64,000 nt of DNA from positions 62,001-126,000 of the forward strand of contig CADASP010000018.1 in the NCBI GenBank assembly GCA_902790625.1, written 5' to 3'. Origin of the DNA: an uncultured Prevotellaceae bacterium (GTDB lineage Bacteria > Bacteroidota > Bacteroidia > Bacteroidales > Bacteroidaceae). Below, one piece after another: positions 54,927-62,672 of this stretch. The translations under genes were made by a program, and so were the position numbers. The notes under the pieces are model-generated. The model did not search any database. It was given only the letters and a program-made list of their open reading frames with translations, and had not been told where the DNA came from. Within the stretch, counting starts at the first letter, position 1, and each line of letters opens with the position of its first letter.

Positions 54927-56171
54927 TTAAAGTCTTGATATTGGAATTACATCTATCTTATACCCGTCTTTTTCTATGGTGCGCTCATCGTTGTTGGTAA
55001 CAATGACAAGATTGTTGCAGTTCAGTTCTCCAGCACATTCTGTAAGGCTGTTCACCTCGCGCTTCTCTGCCTTGGGGCTGCTCATATCGTAGCACACTTG
55101 TACCAGACGTTCTATATGTGGTCCCTTTCGTAAAACGAAATCAATCTCCTTGTCGTTACGCGAGCGATAATAGAATATGGTCTTGTCGGTATCGTATCCT
55201 CGTCGTATCAGCTCTATGAACACCTGGTTCTCCAACAGACGCCCCAAGTTCTCACTTAGAGCGAATGCTTTGGCAGCCACAAAGCCGTTGTCCACCACAT
55301 AAACTTTCCGTGGAGCCTTCTTCATCAGCTTTAGTTTGTTGTTATAACGGGGCAGATAATAGAAAAGGTATGGCTCATGCAGATAGTCCATAAATTTTTG
55401 GGTGGTGTTGACACTGGAGAATCCCAGTTCCTCTGTCAGATCGTTGGCTGTTATAGGATTACAGAAGTTAGAAACCAGATACATGGCTAAATTGTTCAAG
55501 TCGGTGATGTTTCGGACATGATGACGTTTGGCCACATCCTTCCAAATGATGGAGTCAAACAGCGTATCGAGATAGCTGCGTGTCAGTTGGCGCGATGCCA
55601 CAACCTCCGGGTAACCGCCATTTCTCATATAGTCATCTGTCAACACCGAGGCATCCGTTTGCTGCTCTGGTTTTAGCGCCTTGAGATCGATTTTGTTCCA
55701 GTCGAAAAATTCTTCAAGACTGAATGGCAGCATCTCCACCTGAAGATATTTACCCGTCAGCACCGTAGCCATCTCACTACTGAGCATTTTGGCATTACTG
55801 CCCGTAATGACAAGGTTCTTTCCAAGTCGGTAAAGTTCGCTGACCCACATATCCCATGCATCAAGGTTCTGAACCTCGTCAAGAAGGATATATTCGTAGT
55901 CAGGATAAACATCATCCAACATCCTCATAACAAGGTTCGCATCCCAAGAGTCCAACAGCGGCTGACTGTCGAAGTTCAGGTAGGCGAAATTCTTATTCCG
56001 CAACATCAGCAGAGCCTGAGTAGATTTGCCAACACGTCGAGGTCCTGTTATCAACTTGATAAGGTGACTGCTTAGCAACATGTCAGCATCGTAGCTATTT
56101 CGGCGCGTCAGGTAAGGACGCGAAAGCAGTTCGTCGCGCTCCTTTCGTTGATTCAGAATGATTGTCTTCAT
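54927..56171 (-). CDS. AAA ATPase with DUF4143 domain
   Basis: 414 residues. AAA_14 domain with Walker A KLITGPRRVGKSTQALL (about 39-55), Walker B YEYILLDEVQNLDAW (about 92-106) and sensor VITGSNAKMLSSE; C-terminal DUF4143 (about 200-370; VRNITDLNNLAMYLVSNFCN, VYVVDNGFVAAKAFALSENL, FYYRSRNDKEIDFVLR), a restriction-endonuclease-like fold. Very common in Bacteroidales, frequently multi-copy and in variable regions; cellular role unknown. Sits between two truncated Asp-box gene copies. Confidence 0.92.
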   Translation of the reverse strand: MKTIILNQRKERDELLSRPYLTRRNSYDADMLLSSHLIKLITGPRRVGKSTQALLMLRNKNFAYLNFDSQPLLDSWDANLVMRMLDDVYPDYEYILLDEVQNLDAWDMWVSELYRLGKNLVITGSNAKMLSSEMATVLTGKYLQVEMLPFSLEEFFDWNKIDLKALKPEQQTDASVLTDDYMRNGGYPEVVASRQLTRSYLDTLFDSIIWKDVAKRHHVRNITDLNNLAMYLVSNFCNPITANDLTEELGFSSVNTTQKFMDYLHEPYLFYYLPRYNNKLKLMKKAPRKVYVVDNGFVAAKAFALSENLGRLLENQVFIELIRRGYDTDKTIFYYRSRNDKEIDFVLRKGPHIERLVQVCYDMSSPKAEKREVNSLTECAGELNCNNLVIVTNNDERTIEKDGYKIDVIPISRL

Positions 56172-56195
56172 ACTCTTATATCCTCTTTACGCCGG

Positions 56196-56227
56196 TAAAA
56201 TTACTACTTTTTATTCAATCCCGCAAA
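56196..56227 (-). promoter_or_regulatory. Probable promoter of the AAA/DUF4143 gene
   Basis: Minus strand: TTTG (56227-56224), 20 bp, TAATTTTA (56203-56196), one base off the -7 consensus. Confidence 0.5.
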
Positions 56228-56247
56228 CTTATTGAATAAAATTTGTA

Positions 56248-56334
56248 CTATTTTATGCAGTGAATGCGGTTTTTTGTAGACACTGATGGATTATATCGGA
56301 TTATTTCAGACCCGTTGACGACCATAAATGACAT
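56248..56334 (-). pseudogene. Fragment of Asp-box protein gene (copy 3)
   Basis: 28 codons: the first 17 (MSFMVVNGSEIIRYNPS) match copies 1 and 2, after which the sequence diverges and stops. Lies directly after the LRR gene, the same neighbour order as the remnant at 53970. Confidence 0.65.
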
Positions 56335-56349
56335 AATTCTATGTTTTTC

Positions 56350-56763
56350 TTATTCCCAATTGACGGGAGGATTAAGTTCCATTTCAAGCCCCTTAATAAG
56401 GTGCTGCGGCAAATCGGTGAAGGGCTTGTCCAGTTCTGTTTTCCATACTCTCCGCTCTCCCCAACAAGCAATCGTTGAAATGGAATCGGGTACCACTACT
56501 GTTTTCAGCTTTTTGCAATCAGCAAAGGCACCACGCCCAATATGTTTCAAAGTGCCTGGAAGGGTTATGGTGGTCAAATCGACGCATCCCTCAAAGGCAT
56601 TCTCTTCAATGGCAGTGACCCCTTTTGGGATCACTATTTCTTTAATGTCTCCTGGGAAATCGCCTAAAGTCCCCTTATGGATAGTAGTACTGTTTATGAA
56701 GACTTTTTCCTCTCTGACTATAGTAAGTATTTTAGTGTCTTTGCCAATCTTCAATCCCATCAT
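56350..56763 (-). CDS. BspA-type leucine-rich repeat protein (short)
   Basis: 137 residues, no signal peptide. LRR_5 repeats: IKEIVIPKGVTAIEENAFEG, CVDLTTITLPGTLKHIGRGA and FADCKKLKTVVVPDSISTIA. The C-terminus (RVWKTELDKPFTDLPQHLIK) is non-repetitive. Lies 47 bp after the larger LRR protein, so the two may act together. Intracellular location is inferred from the lack of an export signal. Confidence 0.75.
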   Translation of the reverse strand: MMGLKIGKDTKILTIVREEKVFINSTTIHKGTLGDFPGDIKEIVIPKGVTAIEENAFEGCVDLTTITLPGTLKHIGRGAFADCKKLKTVVVPDSISTIACWGERRVWKTELDKPFTDLPQHLIKGLEMELNPPVNWE

Positions 56764-56810
56764 TTTAATGACGATTCACCTATACATCGTGAGGTTTTAA
56801 TTCTATGTTA

Positions 56811-57830
56811 CTATTCTTCTTTAATTCCTTCATCAGCAATTCTTGAATCCAACAGCATCTCAAATTCATCAGCATCCTCACCCTCAGCAACTGCACGTTT
56901 AATAATGATTTCTTTTTCCTTCTTCGTTAAAATGCCATCTCTAAATGCTGATTTGATTAGAGCCTCCACACGTGGAGAAAACCTAATCTGTTCATCCGTT
57001 CCTGATTGAGATGAATTTTCTTTTGCCTGACTTACTTCTTCTTTAGGCTCTTCTTCTATTTCAGGCCCAACAACCATAGAATAAAATGCACCAACGCATC
57101 GATCAGTCATATATCCGATAGGCACATCACCACCATATTCTTCCATCTGGCGGCGATAAGCAGAGAGATCCTTCTTCATCACATAAAACTGCTCTGCATC
57201 TTCTATCAACCATTCTATGTCGATATCAGGCGTAAATAGGCGAAACGTCACGGCATGCCTTGTGGCAAAAGGCTCAAATTCGCGGACAGTAGCAGGAACA
57301 ACAACTTCAAGCGGATGATTCTTGTCTATTTCGCAAACAACTGCAGATCCCACATGTTTTACTCCATAAGGAATCATTAATTCGCTTATCTTAGAATTTC
57401 CATAGACTAAGGCATCAGGGAGATACTCCAACTTTGTCACTTTTGAAAAATCAAGTTCTCTAAGTTGAGTGTTATCTTCAAAGACATGGGTTTCTAAAGA
57501 CGTCAAGCTCTTGGGGAAGATTACCTTCTTTAACGACTTGTATTTTGCCAAACTGCCGTCTTTCAATTCTGTGATACCCTCCTCTATCTCGAGCGTACCA
57601 TTTTTAATGATGCCATATTCAGTCTTTATTTCTTCTGATTCACGTATACTCCGAGCCTCACTCTTTTGTTGTTCGTAGCGTTCTCGAAGTTCGTTTTTAT
57701 GTTGCTCATAGCGTTCCTGAACTTCTCTTTTATGCTGTTCATAGCGTTCCTGAATAGCGTTTCTTCTCTTACTCGCTGCTTCGCTAATGCTATCTGCCGC
57801 ATCACCGAATAATGATTTTAATATTCCCAT
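56811..57830 (-). CDS. Coiled-coil/LRR protein with C-terminal helical TerB-like segment
   Basis: 339 residues, no signal peptide. Residues about 15-65 are a charged coiled coil built from ERYEQHKREVQ-type units (three near copies of 11 residues). Residues 75-220 hold LRR_5-like strands (YKSLKKVIFPKSLTSLETHV, FEDNTQLRELDFSKVTKLEY). The end (RVEALIKSAFRDGILTKKEK, EIIIKRAVAEGEDADEFEM) is a helical motif seen at the end of many Bacteroidota proteins of unknown role. It follows the amidohydrolase by 29 bp in the peptide cluster operon. Confidence 0.65.
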   Translation of the reverse strand: MGILKSLFGDAADSISEAASKRRNAIQERYEQHKREVQERYEQHKNELRERYEQQKSEARSIRESEEIKTEYGIIKNGTLEIEEGITELKDGSLAKYKSLKKVIFPKSLTSLETHVFEDNTQLRELDFSKVTKLEYLPDALVYGNSKISELMIPYGVKHVGSAVVCEIDKNHPLEVVVPATVREFEPFATRHAVTFRLFTPDIDIEWLIEDAEQFYVMKKDLSAYRRQMEEYGGDVPIGYMTDRCVGAFYSMVVGPEIEEEPKEEVSQAKENSSQSGTDEQIRFSPRVEALIKSAFRDGILTKKEKEIIIKRAVAEGEDADEFEMLLDSRIADEGIKEE

Positions 57831-57859
57831 AATTCTGATAGTTTAATGATTTATAATTG

Positions 57860-58600
57860 TTAGTGATATAATTTGTTCTGCATGATTCTTTCGAACTGCT
57901 GAGAGGTTAGTGTCTCTTTCAACTTTGCAATACAGCCCTTAATATAGTCTGCCGTAGTTATATCTTTATAAAACAACATGTTTATTGGAGCATCGGTGCC
58001 AAATAAAATTCTGTTTGTAAATTCATTGTCACATAGAGTCTTCACATCTTCAGTGGGCATAAAGGCAGTGTCAACAAAAGTATTTGGACAGGAATAGAGG
58101 ACGTCAATGGTTTCATCAAGTGGACGACCATGAGCTAGCACAAAGGACAAATCATCGTATTGCATAATTATCTCTTTAAAAACGCTAGCATGACATTCTT
58201 TGAATTCACCACTATGAAGCAATACTGGGATTTCTAACTGTCGTGCCACTTCCATGGCATTGTGCAGAAGTTTCCGATTGTAATACCACTCACGATGAGC
58301 AATCCAATGCAACTTAATACCATCCCATTTAATTCCAGAATGTAGGAGATAAGGCAAAGCCCACCGGCAATTAGTATGAAACATACGAGGTGTTAGCCAC
58401 AAAACAGGATGAATCATGGAGCCTCCCAAACGAACTAGTTCCTTCATTTCTTGTACAATTGGTTTATACAACTCTGCACAAGTTGAAGTACTTGACACAA
58501 CTATTTCATCTATACCAGCCTCTTGTTCTGCCTGCCACACCTTTTTTGGAGAGTGGTAGCCGTCAGAATACCATCCTATGTGTACATGATTGTCTATCAT
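57860..58600 (-). CDS. Amidohydrolase-family metal-dependent hydrolase
   Basis: 246 residues, TIM-barrel amidohydrolase (amidohydrolase_2-like). MIDNHVHIGWYSDGYHSP gives the HxH metal motif; KLHWIAHREWYYNR, then the later His in IPVLLHSGEF, VLAHGRPLDETI and the Asp in LFGTDAPINMLF complete a metal site. Substrate unknown. Its ATG follows the radical SAM stop by only 2 bp, so it is clearly co-translated with the maturase and may hydrolyse or trim the modified peptide, which is inference. Confidence 0.75.
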   Translation of the reverse strand: MIDNHVHIGWYSDGYHSPKKVWQAEQEAGIDEIVVSSTSTCAELYKPIVQEMKELVRLGGSMIHPVLWLTPRMFHTNCRWALPYLLHSGIKWDGIKLHWIAHREWYYNRKLLHNAMEVARQLEIPVLLHSGEFKECHASVFKEIIMQYDDLSFVLAHGRPLDETIDVLYSCPNTFVDTAFMPTEDVKTLCDNEFTNRILFGTDAPINMLFYKDITTADYIKGCIAKLKETLTSQQFERIMQNKLYH

Positions 58601-58602
58601 GC

Positions 58603-60081
58603 TTATTTCATTAACTGTTTCTCACGCCACTCTTCCACCAAACGTTTGGTAAGGAAAGCCACATCACAAAAATGCTGATTGATCTTAAACATATCCCCCC
58701 CACTCTCATTATAGTTACGCACAAGGCAACGCGCACAAAAATCTCTTGCGTCACATTTTATGCATTGAGGAAAAGATGCTTGAGTTATTTTCCTTAATTG
58801 TTTGACTCGTTCACTATTCTCCCATATTTCTTGCAGGGTTTGTTTGAAAACATTTCCTAGGACAAAGTCTTGCCAACCAGCACATGGGTACACATCTCCA
58901 TTAGCTGTAATACAACAATTGTCATAACCGACTCCACAAACGCGCTGCTTTTTGTATTTTTCTATGTCAAACGCAATTTCGTCCGAAACAGGCAATTGCT
59001 CTAAAACATCTTCACGATAAGACATATCATGTTCCAAAATGTCTCTTATAAGGACCTCAGTTTCATCCAATGAAAGTCTATTTGCTAAATTACCTGTATC
59101 CAAATCGGCACGAGCCATCATTATGTAATCAGTTTGTGCTTTAACTTTTAGCTTTTTTGCATATTCTAAAACCTCAGTATAACCATCTTTATTAGCTTTC
59201 ATTATCGGGCAACTTATCTGGATTGGAATATCTGCTGCCACAAGTTTTTCAATTGCGGCTTTTGTCTTATAAAAAGATCCTTTAACTGTTGTAATTGTAT
59301 CATGAACAGCAGGATCCATAGAATACAATGATACTTGAATCAAAGAAATGTTGATTGATTTCAATTTTTCAATCTGTTCGTCTTTTAACGAAATAAGATT
59401 TGATAGTATTGATATTTTTAAATCTTTTTCCCTACAATATTTTGCAATCTCTATGATATCTTTATGCAAAAAAGCTTCACCACCAGATAGAGTAACATTA
59501 ATACCTCCCATTTCTGCGAATTCATCAATTACATTTTTAACCTTACTTGTTGGCATATCGAAACCATGGTTTTTCTTTTCATTAGGTATATAACAGTGTA
59601 TACACCTTTCATTGCATCGACTGGATAACTCAAATTGCAAACTTGATATCATTGGATGCCCTTGTACTTCTTCAAGGAAAAACTCTTGTGTGTTTTCGCT
59701 AACAATTTCCTTTGTATCTTGATAAAAATTATCCAGAATGGTTTTAGGATTATCCATGGAATAAGAAAAATCCGTGTCTTTTTCTTCTAGTTCCTCTATA
59801 GTTTCACCCATCACAATGAATTTATTGTGTGCCAAACTATTTGCAAACTCCATGAAGTCCGATTTTAAAATTTCATAGTCTACGTCTTCATATATACCTA
59901 ATAAACTGTTAATAATATCATCTATGGTTCGAGGATTTCGAGAAATTTCACGAAGCCAGTCTGCTCCAGATTCATTATAACATCTATCTTGACGAGTAAG
60001 TTGGTTTATTATATAACCATATCGCTTCGTAGTGCGAATAAAAGTATTTTTTGATTGACGGACTAACATATATTTGTTCAA
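58603..60081 (-). CDS. Radical SAM/SPASM peptide maturase with PqqD-like leader-binding domain
   Basis: 492 residues. N-terminal 1-95 looks like a PqqD-type RiPP recognition element (RTTKRYGYIINQLTRQDRCY, DIINSLLGIYEDVDYEILKS, KFIVMGE). Radical SAM core: C156-x3-C160-x2-C163 (SSRCNERCIHCYIPN), GGE-type motif VTLSGGEAFLHKDI, then VSLYSMDPAVHD. C-terminal SPASM region: RVCGVGYDNCCITANGDVYP, CAGWQDFVLGNV, CIKCDARDFCARC with auxiliary Fe-S cysteines. Such enzymes install thioether or C-C crosslinks on ribosomal peptides. Seventy-two bases upstream is a 47-residue Cys-containing peptide gene, its likely substrate. Confidence 0.9.
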   Translation of the reverse strand: MNKYMLVRQSKNTFIRTTKRYGYIINQLTRQDRCYNESGADWLREISRNPRTIDDIINSLLGIYEDVDYEILKSDFMEFANSLAHNKFIVMGETIEELEEKDTDFSYSMDNPKTILDNFYQDTKEIVSENTQEFFLEEVQGHPMISSLQFELSSRCNERCIHCYIPNEKKNHGFDMPTSKVKNVIDEFAEMGGINVTLSGGEAFLHKDIIEIAKYCREKDLKISILSNLISLKDEQIEKLKSINISLIQVSLYSMDPAVHDTITTVKGSFYKTKAAIEKLVAADIPIQISCPIMKANKDGYTEVLEYAKKLKVKAQTDYIMMARADLDTGNLANRLSLDETEVLIRDILEHDMSYREDVLEQLPVSDEIAFDIEKYKKQRVCGVGYDNCCITANGDVYPCAGWQDFVLGNVFKQTLQEIWENSERVKQLRKITQASFPQCIKCDARDFCARCLVRNYNESGGDMFKINQHFCDVAFLTKRLVEEWREKQLMK

Positions 60082-60120
60082 TTTTTAAAAATAATTAAAA
60101 CAAACAAAAGGCGTGTTAGA

Positions 60121-60146
60121 AGGGAGAGAGATTCGGCTCTCTCCCT
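60121..60146 (-). other. Hairpin between precursor and maturase (attenuator-like)
   Basis: AGGGAGAGAG (60121-60130), loop ATTCGG, CTCTCTCCCT (60137-60146): perfect 10-bp stem 8 bp after the precursor stop. No strong T-run follows on the minus strand, so it is more likely a partial terminator or RNA stabiliser that keeps precursor mRNA above maturase mRNA. Confidence 0.6.
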
Positions 60147-60153
60147 CAAGAGA

Positions 60154-60297
60154 TTAATGTGCTAACTCACATGGTCTGCAAGGGTTACCGTCGCCACTAT
60201 TCATACCTTTTCGCCGATCCTGTGTGGGACAACCTGCAGCGTAAGAACCTGTTGTTGCGTTTTTTGCGACAACCTCTGCTTTTACATACTTTTTCAT
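60154..60297 (-). CDS. Candidate radical-SAM-modified precursor peptide (47 aa)
   Basis: ATG at 60297, TAA at 60156-60154. The leader reads MKKYVKAEVVAKNATTGSY (residues 1-19), followed by AAGCP; Cys at positions 23, 40 and 43, with CRPCELAH at the very end and a Gly/Asn/Asp-rich stretch between. This layout (charged, helical leader; Cys-containing core) and its place directly before a PqqD-like/radical SAM/SPASM gene argue for a RiPP precursor, possibly with thioether crosslinks from the three Cys. I do not recognise a named family. No transporter or protease gene lies nearby. The frame is too short for standard ORF cutoffs. Confidence 0.75.
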   Translation of the reverse strand: MKKYVKAEVVAKNATTGSYAAGCPTQDRRKGMNSGDGNPCRPCELAH

Positions 60298-60328
60298 GAT
60301 TTATATTGTTTTTTACCTGCCTACTCTT

Positions 60329-60466
60329 TTATGGATTTTCGGCTTCCTCCTTATTTCTATTCACCATAAGACAGCCATTAACAATGTCTGGACAACTAAT
60401 AGTGTCTGCATAAACACATATTTTATAATATGAACATTTAATCGTAACATCTTTGGATGTATTCAT
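60329..60466 (-). CDS. Small Cys-rich peptide, possible second substrate or partner
   Basis: 45 residues from the ATG at 60466 (MNTSKDVTIKCSYYKICVY); the frame is open to 60511, but that overlaps the PH-like gene. Four Cys (positions 10, 16, 24, 31) are spaced 5-7 residues apart, suited to metal binding or crosslinks. It ends 31 bp before the precursor start, in the same direction. Could be a second modified peptide, a metal-binding helper, or simply a small protein unrelated to the cluster. Confidence 0.5.
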   Translation of the reverse strand: MNTSKDVTIKCSYYKICVYADTISCPDIVNGCLMVNRNKEEAENP

Positions 60467-60476
60467 AGGTATAGAT

Positions 60477-60752
60477 CTAATATAACAGTTTTGAAATAGC
60501 AGACGCATCACTACGTGTGAATCTCTTAGCCCGAATAGTCATTCCGCCTTTGGTTTCGATGACGACATCGGCAAATAGCAGACGGGCCTCGACGGAGACA
60601 CATCCAATGGCAGCAAGGTTGATTTTCGTTTCCTTATAGCCAATGAGTTGCCCTTTGCGATAGGTAACGACATCGTCATCTATGATGATTTCATCAGGGA
60701 ACACCGTATTGCCATTTCCCGTGATTCTACTTGCAGTGAAGTGATGGGCCAT
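60477..60752 (-). CDS. Small PH-like domain protein
   Basis: 91 residues from the ATG at 60752 (MAHHFTASRITGNGNTVFPD). The pattern DEIIIDDDVVTYRKGQLIGY, KETKINLAAIGCVSVEARLL, FADVVIETKGGMTIRAKRFT looks like a bacterial PH-like (YdbT/bPH) barrel with a final helix (SDASAISKLLY). Ends 10 bp before the small Cys-rich gene and may be the first gene of the peptide operon. Function unknown. Confidence 0.6.
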   Translation of the reverse strand: MAHHFTASRITGNGNTVFPDEIIIDDDVVTYRKGQLIGYKETKINLAAIGCVSVEARLLFADVVIETKGGMTIRAKRFTRSDASAISKLLY

Positions 60753-60765
60753 ATTATTTATAGTT

Positions 60766-61023
60766 TTAATTCCACTTGAACACAAAGAGTGTGAGCCTTC
60801 TCGACATCCTTAGCCTGAAGGTCCTGGAATTACCCGTAAATGTAAGAATGAAAATCAGCTCACACCTGCATGTATATATAATGTATGCTGACTCCACAGG
60901 TAGAGAAAGCAATATATATGCCAACACAGGAGAAGCAGCTCTCACACTTATCACCCATTTACTTCGAATTTTCCAGGTTCTCAGGCGGGTCAAAGCTTTA
61001 AAGCTCTCCTCAATGTACGTCAC
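60766..61023 (-). CDS. Doubtful small ORF upstream of the PH-like gene
   Basis: 85 codons. It starts 20 bp after a possible -7 box (TATCTTTG, 61050-61043, minus strand), which is the reason to list it, but the product has no recognised motif beyond a hydrophobic middle (SPVLAYILLSLPVESAYIIY), and an opposed frame on the plus strand is equally long. The region contains inverted repeats (60851-60864 with 61077-61090), so it may be only a leader. Confidence 0.2.
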   Translation of the reverse strand: MTYIEESFKALTRLRTWKIRSKWVISVRAASPVLAYILLSLPVESAYIIYTCRCELIFILTFTGNSRTFRLRMSRRLTLFVFKWN

Positions 61024-61141
61024 CCATCATCGGATGACGATGCAAAGATAAGAAATCTTTTTGAAAGTTGCACCATTGTGAGCTGATTTTTTTTATTCGA
61101 GTGCAAAAATAGCGGTTTCCCCGCAAATTCTTTTGTTCCAT

Positions 61142-61194
61142 TTTGTTCCTTTTGCAAAAAAGTTTGTAACTTTGCCTCCTATTTGTTACTTTTG
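61142..61194 (+). promoter_or_regulatory. Two overlapping promoters of the 61.2-kb gene
   Basis: TTTG (61142-61145)-N21-TAACTTTG (61167-61174) and TTTG (61163-61166)-N20-TACTTTTG (61187-61194). They are staggered by 20 bp, so two start sites are likely. They exclude the ORF start at 61183. Confidence 0.7.
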
Positions 61195-61221
61195 CATGCT
61201 ACTACGCAATACTCGAGGCTT

Positions 61222-61779
61222 ATGATTCAACGTTTATGCAAGGAGATAGAGACGGCAATAGGCAAACAGCCGAAGACCCCGAAGGACTTTGACCAGCTCA
61301 GGGAAATGATTTATGGGCGGCTGCACTGCTACGTGGGTCGCACCACGCTGATGCGGCTCTGGGGATATGTGGACGAGCCTGTGGAGCCGCGCCCGAGCAC
61401 GCTCGACATCCTGTCGCAATACTTGGGCTACCACAACTGGGAGGACTACCAGCAGAACGCCTCCCTTCAGCAGGAGCGTCAGAGCAGTCCTGTGCTGAGC
61501 AGGCACCTCAACGTGCCGGAAACACTGAAGCCTGGCGACAGGCTGCGGCTGACGTGGCAGCCACAGCGGGTGTGTGACGTGGAGTACCTGGGCGACCTGA
61601 CGTTCCGCGTCGTAGCCTCGGAGATGACGCGCCTGCAGGCCGGCGACACGTTCCAGTGCAGCCTCATCATTGAGCGGGAGCCGCTCTACCTCGACAACCT
61701 GCGACAGGGCACGCGCCCACCCATCGCATACGTGTGCGGCAAGAAGTCTGGCGTGTGCTTCGAGTTCATCAACCCATAA
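61222..61779 (+). CDS. Conserved hypothetical protein, possible regulator
   Basis: 185 residues from the ATG at 61222 (MIQRLCKEIETAIGKQPKTP). The N-terminal 80 residues are helical (DFDQLREMIYGRLHCYVGRT, TLMRLWGYVDEPVEPRPSTL, LDILSQYLGYHNWEDYQQ) and resemble the N-terminal DNA-binding-like part of several Bacteroidota proteins; the C-terminal half is beta-rich (LKPGDRLRLTWQPQRVCDVE, RLQAGDTFQCSLIIEREPLY). No export signal. Function not known. It is GC-rich again, so the AT-rich island ends just before it. Confidence 0.6.
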   Translation: MIQRLCKEIETAIGKQPKTPKDFDQLREMIYGRLHCYVGRTTLMRLWGYVDEPVEPRPSTLDILSQYLGYHNWEDYQQNASLQQERQSSPVLSRHLNVPETLKPGDRLRLTWQPQRVCDVEYLGDLTFRVVASEMTRLQAGDTFQCSLIIEREPLYLDNLRQGTRPPIAYVCGKKSGVCFEFINP

Positions 61780-61852
61780 GGCTCCGTTAGTCTGAACGGT
61801 TGAATTTTGACATTTTTGGTAGAGTTGCCTTTCAGGCCGTCTTTCGGATATA

Positions 61853-62148
61853 TGCGGATAATCATTTGTTCTCTATGATTTTCCGCAATTAGGTGACAAG
61901 GACGCTGAAAGCGTCCACTCTCAATAGCCGTAGGTCGGAACGACCTGCGGATAGGACGACAGGCGGTACATCGACCCTGGAAGGGTCGCCTGTTTATTCA
62001 GATGGTGGTCGCCCATGAGTACGGGCGACCCCTTCAGGGTCGTTATCACCTCATACCTTTTATCCGCAGGTCGTTCCGACCTACGGCTATTGAGCGGAGA
62101 CGCCTTCAGCGTCTCAATCACCTGATTGCGGATAATCATTTGTTCTCT
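61853..62148. repeat. Modular palindromic element, copy D, flanked by 22-bp direct repeats
   Basis: The 22 bases at 61853-61874 are repeated exactly at 62127-62148 (TGCGGATAATCATTTGTTCT and two more). Inside are ends CCGCAATTAGGTGA (61883-61896) and TCACCTGATTGCGG (62118-62131), GACGCTGAAAGCGTC, the AATAGCCGTAGGTCGGAACG arms, and one GACCCT...AGGGTC module. The rest of the gap 61780-62672 has copy 2 of the NotI palindrome and a 24-bp tandem repeat but no gene. Confidence 0.75.
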
Positions 62149-62303
62149 TTATATACTTTTGCACTGAGTTCCACCCCTCCCCCAGCCCCGGCTACGCCCC
62201 ACCGTCGCTTCACTCCCCAATTGCTTCCTCCTCGCAATTGTCTTGCAGGGGAGGGGTTACTGACGGAGCGTATCCCGATGAGATAGGCATATAGAGTGAA
62301 AAC

Positions 62304-62395
62304 AGGTTGGCAGCGGCCGCTGCCATCATTGTTCCCGCTCGCCGCCATCATTGGCAGCGGCCGCTGCCAATGATGGCGGCGAACGCTGCCAACCT
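62304..62395. repeat. NotI-containing palindrome, copy 2
   Basis: Bounded by AGGTTGGCAGC (62304-62314) and GCTGCCAACCT (62385-62395). Holds GGCAGCGGCCGCTGCC twice and CATCATTGGCAGCG, so it has one more palindrome than the copy at 24187. Confidence 0.75.
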
Positions 62396-62540
62396 AAAAG
62401 TCGCGGTGTTTTTCCCCGCTCCCCGTCACCTGTTCCCTTTTTGCCGTGGACTAAATACGCTAAAACGACATCTGAATGACAGGGAACAACAAGAAATGAA
62501 AAAAAACTTTAGACCACAACTGGGGGGATGCGAGGGAAAG

Positions 62541-62630
62541 GTGTGGCAAATATGCCACACACCTAACCAACGACGCTGACCTTCACCCAACCAACGACGC
62601 TGACCTACAGCCAACCAACGCAGCTGAACT
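62541..62630. repeat. Hairpin plus three 24-bp tandem repeats after the LRR gene
   Basis: AACCAACGACGCTGACCT starts at 62565 and 62589, with a variant at 62613, an exact 24-bp period. Next to it is the hairpin GTGTGGCA aata TGCCACAC (62541-62560). They lie just downstream of the LRR gene's final stop; no T-run marks a classical terminator. Confidence 0.6.
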
Positions 62631-62672
62631 TCGGCGAGGCCGACTGCATGAGGCTGTTATCACCCTGCAGAG

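Noticed and set aside
60776..61051. Plus-strand 91-codon frame opposite the peptide-cluster leader
   Set aside because: Overlaps inverted repeats and an equally long minus frame; no promoter in the right place.
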